Assembly (NCBI RefSeq): GCF_025024155.1
Contig: NW_026251714.1
Location: forward strand, 124,001 to 188,000
Reading direction: 5' to 3'
Source: Gamsiella multidivaricata
Lineage: Eukaryota > Mortierellomycota > Mortierellomycetes > Mortierellales > Mortierellaceae
Length of the DNA: 64,000 nucleotides
Made by a program: the position numbers and the translations under genes. Position 1 is the first letter of the stretch. Each line of letters opens with the position of its first letter. Below are positions 27,882 to 38,075 of this stretch, piece after piece. Under the pieces are notes generated by a model. It worked only from the letters and a program-made list of their open reading frames with translations. It was not told the DNA's origin and searched no databases.

Positions 27882-30717
27882 TTACTGGCACTTTCGTCCA
27901 GCTCCAGAGGTGTGCAATCCTTGTGAATCATGAACCACGCTCCTCAAGCTGGCAACGAAATCTTGGAAATATCCCAGACTGCACACTCTTTGCTTGTTGG
28001 TAAGAGACACAGCAAGTCTATTCCAGAGATCATGCGTTTCATTCTCGCAGTCAGCAAATGCTTTTGCTTTCTGTTGCTCTGTCCTGCGTCTTTCCTCCTC
28101 TCGCGCCATCGCTCGTTGGGCGTATAAAGCTTGCCTAACAAGAGGAGGAACCCAGTCGGGAAGGTCTAGGACTGGAGGTTCGGCTGCCTCATCTTGCATG
28201 TCACCGTGACCAGGGCCCAACCCTCTCTCGACAACTCGCTCGGGCTGGAGGTAATAGTCAATTCGCACATACGCGTACAGCCGATCAAGAAGGTAGATAT
28301 GCTTACATGGCCTTCGGCGCCTCTCGTTATCGAGGCATGTGCATGACTGGAGAAGTCCCTCAGGCTCATTCACATTCAACCCGTCTGTAGGCTTGACACG
28401 GACACTATATTCGACAGTGGGGACTTGGAACGACTTGACGATAAACTGGAGACAAGAAGAAATGAGCCGCTGATGTGAATAATCATCCTTCAATAGCCCA
28501 GTTTACCTGCTGCAATTAAATTATAAAAGCACCCTATTCTCGTGTAGCAACGGTGTTACCAACCACAAGGCGCGTTCAAATGGAATCGCCTTCGCTTTCA
28601 TTTTTCTTGACTTGTCTACTTTCGTAAGCGGGGGTGGCGCTAATCCATTCTTGATCTTAAAATACTCGACGCGGAAATCCGCGTCAACTGCGCCTTCCAA
28701 AAGATAAACCAGATAGTCTGCCCGCACGTTCCGTTCGTGGCCCAGGTGTTTCTGCTTTAAGGTCTTGTGCCAAGATTCTACCCAGTTATTGGTGGTGACT
28801 TCTTGGCCATCCTATTATCAGGGTGTGCGCATCAAGTTCAGTTTCCAGAGCCCTTCCACCTATTGTTCATCTTTGCTCACATCAAGAACCCTTACCATTC
28901 TATGATATGCAATCCAGCGCTCCACATGTTCGTTGAGCCAACGATTCTCGATATACTCGATTAAAGTAGTTGCTGTGGGGAATTTTCTTTTAAATGCTGC
29001 CCATAGGCGCTCCTGATCCACCGCAGTCTTAGCCTTGCGAATCTCTTTCAACAGTGGTCTCATCTGCATGCATTCCGCAACCTAACAGTTATTGACCGAA
29101 GTGGTACAGGTAAGAGGCGTTACGTTAATACCTTGCGAATATGCTAAGTGACTCTGGAGAATTGCAGCAAGCAACATGGCTGTAGAAACCCACCGAACGC
29201 TTCTCCTTCAAATGCTTCTCCCAGAGCTGGGCGACATGGAAGTCGCAATAAAAAATCCTTGTGTGAGGGAATATGCTCAAGATAGCAGCAGACTCAGTTG
29301 GGGCACAGTCCACCATGAATGCTGCTGTTCTCAGACCACACTCATTTGTCAGCCATCGCAACCAATCTTGAATGTTATATCTATGTGTTATAGCGGCGCT
29401 GGTCAATCGTCGCATAAGGAAGCACCAAAAAAGTTGGGGTAGAAGGTAGTAAATGCAACGTACTGTGATTCAGAAGAGCTGATCAGAAAGGCGACTGGAA
29501 TGCCTTTCTGTACAACTCGATCCTTTACCAGCAACGTGAACAAATAAGCTGATTTGATAGTAGTGCTGCCACCTGATAGCAATATCTTCTTGATACTTGT
29601 TACAGTCTTGTGGGTGAAGTCCATACAATAAATGGAGTTGTTGTCAGCCATCATCTTGCAAATAGTGAAGAAAGAATATAGAAAGCGGATTGTCAGCATC
29701 TACAGCATCTCAGTGATGATAATAAACAACGCTTTGCACAATATACCTCAAGCTGAAATGATGTGCACCAGGTAATCAAAAAAAAGCCATCAACCTGCTC
29801 TCTCGGTTTGTGGTCGAACAGGGTCTTTCCTCCCTTTTCTCTAATGGCTTGGAGCCATAGCTCGATACTCTTCACAAGATCCTTGTCCTTCTGCGATTCC
29901 CTTATTCTCCGCCTGTAAAGAGCAGCCCGAGCATCGTTCTGGCTGATGGCTAGAGCAGGTGGGGGTATAACATTGCCGCTTTGCATCTGCTTCAGTAAAT
30001 TTAAAAAGAGCAATTAGCATCGATTATGGCATATCTTGGCGAATAACATACACAACATGCACATAGAAGACTCACGTCTTGCACCAACTCTTGATCAGGA
30101 CGTAACTTCTTCTGGATCGACTTCCAATCATGGCCTTGATCAACCTGCTGTTGGAGCCATTCTCGGTCATTTTGTCCGCAAGGCAATTTCGCTCGTGCTG
30201 TGGCAGACGTGTCACGATTATGCTCCCAATGATATTCGACTTGAATCTCGTCTTTTCCAATGATTTTCCGCACAGTGAGGGATGCCTTGCAATCTGCTCC
30301 AACAGAAATGATTCCGTTCTTGATTTCTTTTGGTTTATGCCAACGGCGGCATATGTACTGCAGGCTCCAGTCAAACTCAGGCTTTCTGCCAGGGCGACTC
30401 GCATGTGTGGCAAGGTGGGAGGACCTGTTGGGCAAGAGGGTTTCATGGTCCTGCCTGTAAAATTTAGAGTGGGCGGCAGTTCGGTACTGCCAATCATATG
30501 CTCGCCTCTCCTGCGCCCAAAAAGCGCGAAACTCTTGGCAAGTGAAGGTAAGAATCAGGGGATTGACTGATTGAGGTGGAATGGCAAAAGGTGTGATGGG
30601 ATCCAGGGGGTTGACGTCGGGAGGGGCAAAATGAAGGATGTCCTTTATTCTCAGAACAATGGGCAGCATGGTTGACAGTGCAGAGGGAACGGGAAGAGAA
30701 AGCACCATAATAGACAC
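27882..30717 (-). CDS. MULE transposase (DDE, SWIM zinc finger)
   Basis: Seven exons: 30717-30076, 29986-29747, 29699-29464, 29398-29176, 29081-28896, 28811-28560, 28487-27882 (794 aa). The N-terminal DNA-binding region has a Cys/His-containing segment (WSLQYICRRWHKPK ... GCKASLTVRK-like ... YHWEHN), similar in layout to FLYWCH/WRKY-GCM1 fingers. The MULE DDE core shows YCMDFTHKT (first Asp), AAFMVDCAPTES (second Asp), then FYCDFHVAQLWEKHL, and TNNWVESWHKTLK (Glu). The C-terminal SWIM motif is CTCLDNERRRRPCKH. The exon 4 donor is the weak point: joining at CAT/GTTGCT keeps frame, whereas the better-looking GTATTA donor at 29131 would shift it. A NAGNAG acceptor at 29990-29987 leaves a one-residue ambiguity. 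Confidence 0.87.
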
Positions 30718-30995
30718 GGCTCTAATTTATAGATCTCTGTTAATGGCAATGCATGATGGCTGATATCGGCGTTTTAAAGGTTGAAATGGCAATCTTGTTC
30801 GCGTCTGCCTTAAGACTATGTAACATCGACCTCATGTGATAGTTGTCAAGAACTTGACATGAAAGGAGAAGAAAAGATAGAATTTTATTGTTGTCTACAG
30901 AATAGACTATCAAACTGAACGGAATATGTACATGAATATGTGTTGGACTAGAGGCGAAGGGGGACGAAGACGGGAAGGGTGATGCTGGAGGAAGT
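30718..30995. promoter_or_regulatory. Divergent promoter within the MULE
   Basis: 278 bp between the two start codons of the transposon genes. It is AT-rich with no coding sequence and must hold control of both if each is expressed. Confidence 0.4.
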
Positions 30996-33378
30996 ATGCC
31001 TTCTTGTAATCGCAAATGCTGCTTACTAAAAAACCCTAAAAAAACCCTAAAAACCCCTAAAAACCCCTGTGAGAATCACACTGACGACGACATCGATGGC
31101 GAACCTGGCAGTTCCAGTAGTCAGTTCCTTTATGCCTTTCTACGACACCTTTATTCGGGCAATCCTCCCACGAATCGAGGCGTTGGCAAACTTGTTACTG
31201 GCTTCATTGGACGATTACGGGAGCTGAACTTGTACACTCCCCTAAGGCTAACAAGTACTATACGCCAGAGTACACCTTTCTCACCTTCGGAGCTAGTACG
31301 GAGTGTGTCTACTCAGCTGGGTGCTGAGCTCAAACGTATTTATCGCAATGGAGCGATTGAACTACAAGAGCAGGTAACAAGTGTATTTTTTGAATGAATT
31401 CTGTAGCATGACATTAGGAATTTTTCTAATACAAGATGGTCGCTTTATCAACAATAGCTCAAGGGTTGGCAAAAAAAAAGGCAGACCGGAAGTAGTTGGA
31501 TACGACTTGGAGATCCATAACAAGTTGACAGCCGTGGAGAGCTTTCTGGCATTCAACATGACGAGCGGCAACAGGCGGAAGATTGCCCCACTATCTTCGG
31601 CAAAGGATGGTTTTGTCTCGTTCTCGGAGCGAGAGCTCGTCACTTTATGCTGGAAACGACCGCTCCTTAAAACTCGGATTCTGGAGTTGGCAAGGGTCAC
31701 ATTTTCCAGCTGCTCCTCGGAGGATGACGTGAAAACCATATGGTTACCAGATCAAGAGCCAGGGTTCCTAATCAAGAGCCTTATTGTAGATGTCGCTCCT
31801 ACTGGTCTCACTGTTCGGCAACGAGGGAAGCTGGGATACCGAGGCGCAATCACCAACATGTCCCTTCTGGATGCGAGGAACCATTTGTCTGCCATCCGTG
31901 ACCCCAACTTTGACCCTCGAAATTACAGCCTCAAGGGATATGTTCTGACAGGATCTTTCCGCACCAATGGCTTCAGGCTTCAGCTGTCTGCCTACAAGTT
32001 GAAGGAGTTGCAAGCGGTTCGATATCGGAGGCTGGCAGATGCCATTTTGCCCCCTCGCCTGACGTCAACGGTTGGAGGTACCGACTATTACTTGCAGGAG
32101 ATCCGGAATGTCGTAAAGACCAAGGACGATGTCACTCGACTCTGGCCGCATTGCCCTCCAGAAAAAATCAAGATTTTGTGTCTGGATATTGGTCAAGCCT
32201 ATGTTGTAGCTGGAAGCGCCTTCCTACCAGATACAGACCGTCCGATCAACGACAAAAAAGGAAAGGGGCGTGTCGTGGCGACCTCTGCTTTCCCAACCGC
32301 TACTACCCACAGGGCCACTCCTGCCTCTTTGATCTCCACAGCCGCCCCTGGGACGAACTCTACTACCTCTTTGATGGATCCGCCCTATCCAGAGACATAC
32401 TACAACATATCTGTTAACCAGAAGGCCGTGTACCAACCCACATTCAAGTTCCGAAGATGGACAGAGGAGCAAAAACGGGTGGTACCGGAAGGTGCAACTC
32501 AATCGATCCAAGAGATTGAGTCAGACCTCCCACCGCTCCGCGGGCCAGATGCAAGCGTTGGGCAGTACGTTCAGCAGCTCGAGATGGTCGAGCAGCGCTT
32601 GAGCAGTTTTTACAATGGCTCGAACAGGCTCTACCAGAGCCACGAATGGGATGCCCAACGTGCACGGGAGGAGGAGTACCTGGTAATCGCAAACAGTTTG
32701 CTGAGGTCGGTGGGGGGATCGATAGGCGCCAAAAGAGACGAAAAGAACATGGTGGTGATTGGCATTGGACTTGGTCAATTCAGCAGTTGCTCGCGCCTCA
32801 CATCACTCCACGACTCCTTTCTGGCATTCTTTGTGCCCCTGGTAAGTGTTTCACTCCTCTGGCGATTTCTTGTCCCTACGACAGATAGTTCATTTATTGA
32901 CTTTCACACATTTCACCGCCATCGCTCTTTAGGCCAGGTCGCTTAGTTACATCGTTCTTGGTGTTAATATTACAGCTCCAAGAAATGCCCCCGTTGTCAC
33001 ACATTTGTTTCCCAGGTGTCTATCCGAAGGCTCTTCTGCGAGGACTGTGGAACTCCATTCCACAGGGATGAGATGGCGGCCCACAACATGGTGAATGCCG
33101 TCCAAGGACATCTGCTCCACCAACAGCGGCCTTTGTACCTGCAGCCGGTAGACGAGGAGGGAAATTATCCGTGGATGAAGACGGAGACCACCGGGGGCGC
33201 TGAGGAAAAGGACCACCAAGCTTTTGAGGGAACCAGCAGTAGCAGTAGCAACATCGACAACTGCACTCTCGATAGCGTCCAAGACAGCACCCAAAAGGCA
33301 TCCAAGAGAAAGGCTTCGGAGGAGGAGGAACAGATCATGGCGATCCTCCAGAGGACGCGCCGACCCCGCGAGGAATAG
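30996..33378 (+). pseudogene. Fanzor (eukaryotic TnpB-like RuvC nuclease), frame broken
   Basis: Three blocks. 30996-31373 encodes a helical N-terminal region rich in Leu/Arg ending RNGAIELQEQ. 31408-32841 encodes the central and RuvC part, with KGYVLTGSFRTNGFRLQL and RuvC-I ILCLDIGQAY (catalytic Asp), then VVIGIGLGQF at the place of RuvC-II. After an intron (32842-32932; GTAAGT...TTTAG) the frame runs ARSLSYIVLGVN and is then lost. From 32968 another frame gives YYSSKKCPRC, then FCEDCGTPFHRDEMAAHNM: the TnpB zinc ribbon plus RuvC-III Asp. A Ser/Glu-rich tail ends at 33378. The break near 32966 is about a 4-base loss if the ancestor had the usual NEYY-type join. The join of blocks 1 and 2 also does not keep frame with any intron I can see. 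Family: RNA-guided DNA nuclease. This copy looks inactive unless the breaks are sequencing errors. Confidence 0.78.
31026..31068 (+). repeat. Telomere-like CCCTAA-type degenerate repeat
   Basis: Four units of 8-10 bp, of form CCCTAAAAA, inside the start of the Fanzor reading frame (residues KNPKKTLKTPKNP). They resemble CCCTAA telomere repeats but carry extra A's. Probably chance or a short internal element repeat. Confidence 0.5.
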
Positions 33379-33462
33379 TAGCCAGACTAGTTTTTTTTGT
33401 GTGCTGCCCCCACACTCCCCCTGATGATTTCCCATGTCGTATGCGACGCTTAGAAGCCACTT

Positions 33463-33497
33463 CGGTAACGTAATAGGTGCGCAGATGTGCGGATTTC
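33463..33497 (-). repeat. MULE right terminal inverted repeat
   Basis: 35 bp, inverted partner of 27741-27775. It lies 84 bp after the Fanzor stop codon and abuts the right target-site duplication. Confidence 0.87.
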
Positions 33498-33506
33498 GCT
33501 CAGCTT
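33498..33506 (+). repeat. Right 9-bp target-site duplication of the MULE
   Basis: GCTCAGCTT, identical to 27732-27740. It is 26 bases past the stop codon of the RFFL-like gene, so the element entered that gene's 3' UTR. Confidence 0.88.
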
Positions 33507-33532
33507 TTTATTCGTTTTTTTTAGTTCCTATT

Positions 33533-35510
33533 CTATGCCCGAAATACATGAAGCAAGCGCACAACGTATTCGCGACATATCGGACACATCCTTGAGCCCT
33601 CCATGATCAGCTTTCCACTATGAAGGACCATGTATACACAGAAACGAAGCTCATGTTAGCAAGCAGTGTCTGATATTGATTATACTAGCCAACAGCACGC
33701 TCCAAATGAGACAAACATACCAATCCATGCATGTCGACATATGGTTGCAATTGAGCATCACGCAGTTGAGTGCTGCGTCGCAGCAGATCTTGCACAAATT
33801 GTCATCCTCACTCGAGCCGCCGCCTGACGGTCCTTTGGAAGACTCTGAAACCTTTTTGGACTCGGCTGCCGCCTCCTGTTCCTGTACCATCTCCTGCTCT
33901 GCCCTGGTGTTATCAATTAGCTTTTGCAACCTCTCTACAAGATCCCGTTTCTCAACAACGCCCACATATGTCACAAAACTGTCGTCCAGAATCGTTTTGA
34001 TGGTCTTGATTGAAAGTGTCGAGGGATTGGTCTGAGATGACATTAGCTGCTCAAGCGTCAAGGTTGGTGATAGAGGTGTCTGACGTTGGGAGCTTGATGG
34101 TGCACTACTGGCAACTGGTGTAGTCCTAGGGGTTGATGGAGCCCGTGGTGCGCTGGTTGCTGCTGAGGGCCTTGGTGTTGGTACAGTTCTTGGCATGCTT
34201 TGTGCTGGTGAAGGTGGAGGCCGAGAGGCTGAGGTAGTTCGTGGAACGCTGGTCGCCACTGTGGGTCGGGAAGGTTGAGGTGTCCATGACGTATTGAAAG
34301 TCTGCGGATGACTGCTTGGTCTCTGTATAGACGTTCGAATTGGAGGCGGATCGTATGCAGGTGTCCTGTATGAGAATCCTGGATGTTGATAGGATACATT
34401 GGGGTGTGTTGCTCCTGCATTTGCTGGTCGAGGTACCTGGGGCTGTGGTCTGTAATCCGCTGGGGCGGGTCGAGACTGACGCTGTTGTTGGGGCTGAGTG
34501 TAGGGCTGAGGCTGTGTTTGCTGAGGTGGGTGCGGTTGCGAGTGGGAACGGCTCTGCCTTGTCCGACCTGATGAATTGGACTGTCGATCGTCCCCGCCAA
34601 AGAGTTTCGAAAAGAATTTGTCGACATCCCATGACCAGCCTTCCCCAGAGTTGGACGACGACGATCCCTGCGAAGATCCCGAAGGCGAATCAGATCGGCC
34701 AATGCCTGTTAGTTCTTCGAAAAACGAAGACGACTTGTCTGGAGTGGGCGGGAGATGTCGTCGAAAGTACACCTCCGATGCCTCCGGAATGGGCTTGTGG
34801 CTCTGAATAGCTCGAACCAGGTCTAGAGCGATAGGTAATGGTTAGATGGAAGGCTCACCGGCAGAGCAATGTCGATGTCCCTGACAATAGTACTGACCCT
34901 GTTTCTCCAGCATGCCCTGAGTTGGTATATTGTAAGATAGAAGATATCCTCGCAGCGTCTTGATATTCAGTTTCGATAGCGCTGCGTAATCCATCTTTGA
35001 CACTATTGGTAAGCAGAATTGGGACATATTGTTACATCGAGGCCAGAGCTCACAGAATCATTTTAGACATGGAAATAAAAAAGATTCTTTCATACCTTGC
35101 AAAAAGTGCGCGCAGTAAGCACAACAGCGAACCTCTCTATGAGTTTTTTTTTCAGTGATATGTTAGAACTGGCTCCTCATTCGATCGCGTCGTCTGGGCT
35201 GTGGCCGATTCATTGCTCTTACTCAACGTAGCCGAACTGGGGCAGCCTCGCCCTGTAGTTGCTGCAGCTCTCGCAGACAAGAGATCCTGGAGGACGAAAA
35301 GTATGACGTTGTAAGAATAATGAATAATATGGATGACAGATCGTCCTTAGTTGGCAAGGAGCTGCTAGTCACTCGTTCTGGATACGTACCGCAGTTGTAG
35401 CAGTGCTTTTTTTGGCGAAAGAGGTGAAAGTCCTTTCCGCATCGCGAACAGCACTTAGAGCCAGTCTGGAGGGGAGGCACAGAATGGGCGAGCCCTGGTG
35501 CAGTGGACAT
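33533..35510 (-). CDS. FYVE-like/SAP-like/RING E3 ligase resembling RFFL/RNF34 (CARP)
   Basis: Six exons keep frame: 35510-35390, 35286-35223, 35136-35096, 35002-34898, 34822-33721, 33617-33533 (505 aa). The N-terminal zinc finger (about 18-75) has four CxxC pairs: CSRC, CYNC, CESC, CAYC, with FRQKKHCYNCG where true FYVE domains have R(K/R)HHCR. A SAP-like helix pair follows (LSKLNIKTLRGYLLSYNIP). A long Pro/Gln/Ser-rich linker contains a second SAP-like stretch near TLSIKTIKTILDDSFVTYVG. The C-terminal RING (about 455-505) runs CKICCDAALNCVMLNCNHMSTCMDC to CPICREYVV. This is the domain order of animal RFFL/RNF34, endosomal E3 ligases. I chose the Met before STAPGLAHS; the frame stays open to 35777, which would add about 89 residues including FFF from a poly-T tract. 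Confidence 0.85.
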
Positions 35511-35948
35511 TTCCAGCTGGGTCCCTTGTTTGTTGGTGCTTCTTCCCTGAACGATCACCGTAGGGTTGGATGTGGATGAGAGGGGTTGTGGATTAGAATG
35601 GGCGAGTGATGAATCGATTGCGAAGACAGGCCCAGCTACAAATTGTGACACGACAATGTTGGGGGGAAGAGGGTCCCACTGGGCTGTGCGCCAACCGAAG
35701 CAATATTTAGGGATCGCTCTCAAGCGACAAGCAGCTTCGCCTTGGCAAAAAAAAAAACGCAGTTGCTTCTGTAACACATAAATAGGACGATCGAAGGCCC
35801 TTCATTTATTTACTCCAATGCAGATTCTTTTTACAACGATACCAAGCAGAGGCGGGTATCTAAAAACATAATATACAAGCATAGCATTGCCACTCTGCTC
35901 AATTTCACAACCGCATGATGAGGAGGACTGAAAGAGGCACGGCAGTTC
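35511..35948. other. Intergenic between RFFL-like start and Smr stop
   Basis: 438 bp. The half nearest the E3 gene is an open continuation of its frame (to 35777) and may be leader or extra N-terminus. The rest should carry the Smr gene 3' end. No other gene is seen. Confidence 0.4.
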
Positions 35949-36640
35949 TCATTTCGATGAACCGAAAAAAAGCGCGGACAGTTTCTGGAGAAATCCCTTG
36001 AAGAATCCATCGATCCAGGAAAAGTCGTATCCCTCGTTGCCAGGCAGGGGTTCGATATAAACACACCCTTGGTTAGGTTTGTTGGGCGTAGCCTTGATGC
36101 GAAACTGGGTCACAAGCTCGATGACCGCTGGCTTGATTTTCGCGACACCGTTCAGAGAATTCTTGCCTCGGCCGACAATGATGATTAGGTTCGGCTCCTT
36201 GTTCTTGATGAACCTGTTCAGACGCTCGCGGGTGATGTCCAATGCCTCTCGGACCTTAAGACCATGCAGGTCCAGCTCGTTCGATGGCCGGGAAGAATTA
36301 TTGACTAAAAGTGAAGTGGAGGTGTTTAGGGCACCTGCCTCGTTGCGGAAACAAAAATTACACCAATTTTATGTGCCTGTACCTCTGAAGACGATGTCTC
36401 TAGCCATATTATTGTAGCGGTCCATTTCGAGTCCATGTTCCTTGGATTTCAAGGAGAGCTCTACAGAATTGGTAGTGTTCATGAGCAACGGAGGCCAGGG
36501 ACAGAGTATAGGCATGTATGACGGGATATGTTTTTTAGGCTGCTGTCCATACCTTTTGCCCTGGCGCCGTTGCCTGATAAGTAGGCTACTTGTGATTGCT
36601 GGCTGCATTCATGACGCATCATAGCACTCTTTCGTGCCAT
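35949..36640 (-). CDS. DUF1771-Smr domain protein
   Basis: Three exons keep frame: 36640-36553, 36460-36383, 36304-35949 (173 aa). The N-terminal DUF1771 helices show SQVAYLSGNGARAKELSLKS and GLEMDRYNNMARDIVF. The Smr domain has the hallmark LDLHGLKVREALDI, then the LIIIVGRGKNSLNGVAKIKPAV loop (G-x-G-x-N-S) and a final beta strand GCVYIEPL. Smr domains in eukaryotes are endonucleases or nucleic-acid binders in RNA quality control (Cue2/NONU-1 type) or of unknown role. No CUE domain is seen. A fine splice acceptor (TTTGTAG) sits directly before the chosen ATG, so an upstream exon may exist; I could not find one that keeps frame. Confidence 0.85.
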
Positions 36641-38075
36641 CTACAAATTCATGTAATGAAATACCTGTCAATTGAGCGTTTCCACGGAGAGGAGAACCTT
36701 CGTATGTTTGTACCTTTGCAGCTTACGGTTCGGTAGTGTTCATGGTCTGGCGAAGCCGGTTGGTAGCTGATGGTAGAGCCCATTTAAATAGCAATCGAAC
36801 ACCGTGAGAAAATAAAAAGCCAGAGGGGTATATGAGAGAAAGCAAGAGACAAAGGAGAAAATCGAAAAGGAATGGCGAGAAAGAAGGGAATGGGACAACC
36901 ACCAGCCGGAAGGAATGAAGGAATGGAGTGATGGAATCACCCTCGCCAACTAAAATTGCAATAGCACACGTGCATCAATCGGCAATGCGGGAGAGAGTGT
37001 ACCATACCATGGCCAATATTCATGCAAAGGCTTTCTTGACATATGCGCGTAGCATAGCAACATTCAGGGGTAGCAAGAGCTGTCGCATCATAGGTCAACA
37101 TAAACAAATCGGCAACGCGCTCAGAAGACTGGGCCACTTCTCATGGATTACGGGAAACACACGCGTAGGACGGGTCTGTGTCCTTAGCTCTATTTTTACT
37201 AGGAAAAGGCTGTGCAACCCGCCCTCCCTCTTGATCCATGACGCGAAGCCTAGCGGTCCCTGCATTTCGTGATTTGCCTGGGTCATCTCTGCTTCTTCCG
37301 CCTTCGAAGTATACGTGCAATAATCGCAGTTCATAATACGCCCCGGTGTTGATAATGAGCTGTCAACGGAGCTCCTGACCCACTCTCTCCGGCTTTGTCA
37401 TCATTGCATTGCAAACACGCGATGACTTTTTTCTTCTTTCTTTGAAGAATGCCCGCGAAATGGAACGGACAGAGGAGATTCGCTATTGGTCTCACGGGGA
37501 AATATCTGTCTGTTCCAGAGTAATCAGCCTAGGGCTGGGTGCCTGAAAGTCAAATCGGATCGGAGGAAGAAAATGATCACTAATGATGATTTTCAGAATC
37601 AGCCTTAGACTACAGGGAAGAAGATGGTCTGATGGTGACCTGCATCAAAGTCATCGTCTCGCGTCGATGGTTCATAGCGCCTTGTTTGTTGTCTCGCAGC
37701 AGGAGATAAACCAGCCTAGAGACTAGCAGATCTTCCTTCCGTATACCCTTGGTAAACGATATGAGTGACTTAACACAGTGTATCTGGGTATCAACGGCCT
37801 CTACACCGCCCCAAGGAAACACCGCTGTCAGTCTAGTCCAGGCTCAGGTCCATGCCCCTGGTTTGTAATATACCTTATTCGTATTGACTTCATTCTGTAA
37901 GTTCCTCAAGCCTAGGATAGTATTGCCTTGAGTAATACAGATGATCAGGGTACTATTAGCTATAGAACTGCTGCTGGGATGAAGTTGATTATAAAAGCGT
38001 CCCTATGTTCGCACCACTACCTGACCACTAGTTGCAGCTGTTCCTTCAACTTCACCCATACTCAATCTCACTGCC
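36641..38075. other. Intergenic, 1.4 kb, no gene recognised
   Basis: Divergent upstream DNA of the Smr gene and the DPBB gene. Frames under 115 codons overlap on both strands and match nothing known to me. Sequence near 37980-38070 should be the DPBB core promoter (AT-rich, then CA/CT-rich leader). Confidence 0.35.

Larger units (their letters stand above)
27741..33497. mobile_element. MULE (Mutator-like) DNA transposon carrying a Fanzor gene
   Basis: A 5,757-bp element bounded by 35-bp inverted repeats (27741-27775 and 33463-33497, 26 of 35 positions matching, with a shared core GCACCTATTAC) and a perfect 9-bp target-site duplication. It carries a transposase gene (27882-30717, -) and a divergent Fanzor/TnpB-like gene (30996-33378, +), separated by a 278-bp promoter region. 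The transposase reads through intact with one odd splice, the ends and duplication are preserved, so the insertion looks fairly recent and may be autonomous. It lies between the RFFL-like gene 3' end and the RBBP4 start. Confidence 0.9.

Noticed and set aside
31026..31068. Internal telomere remnant
   Set aside because: Repeat units are not exact CCCTAA and vary by one to three A's. Four units inside a transposon do not justify the call; reported only as a repeat.
32161..33378. Cas12-type CRISPR nuclease
   Set aside because: Host is eukaryotic, there is no CRISPR array, and the size and TnpB-type zinc ribbon fit Fanzor.
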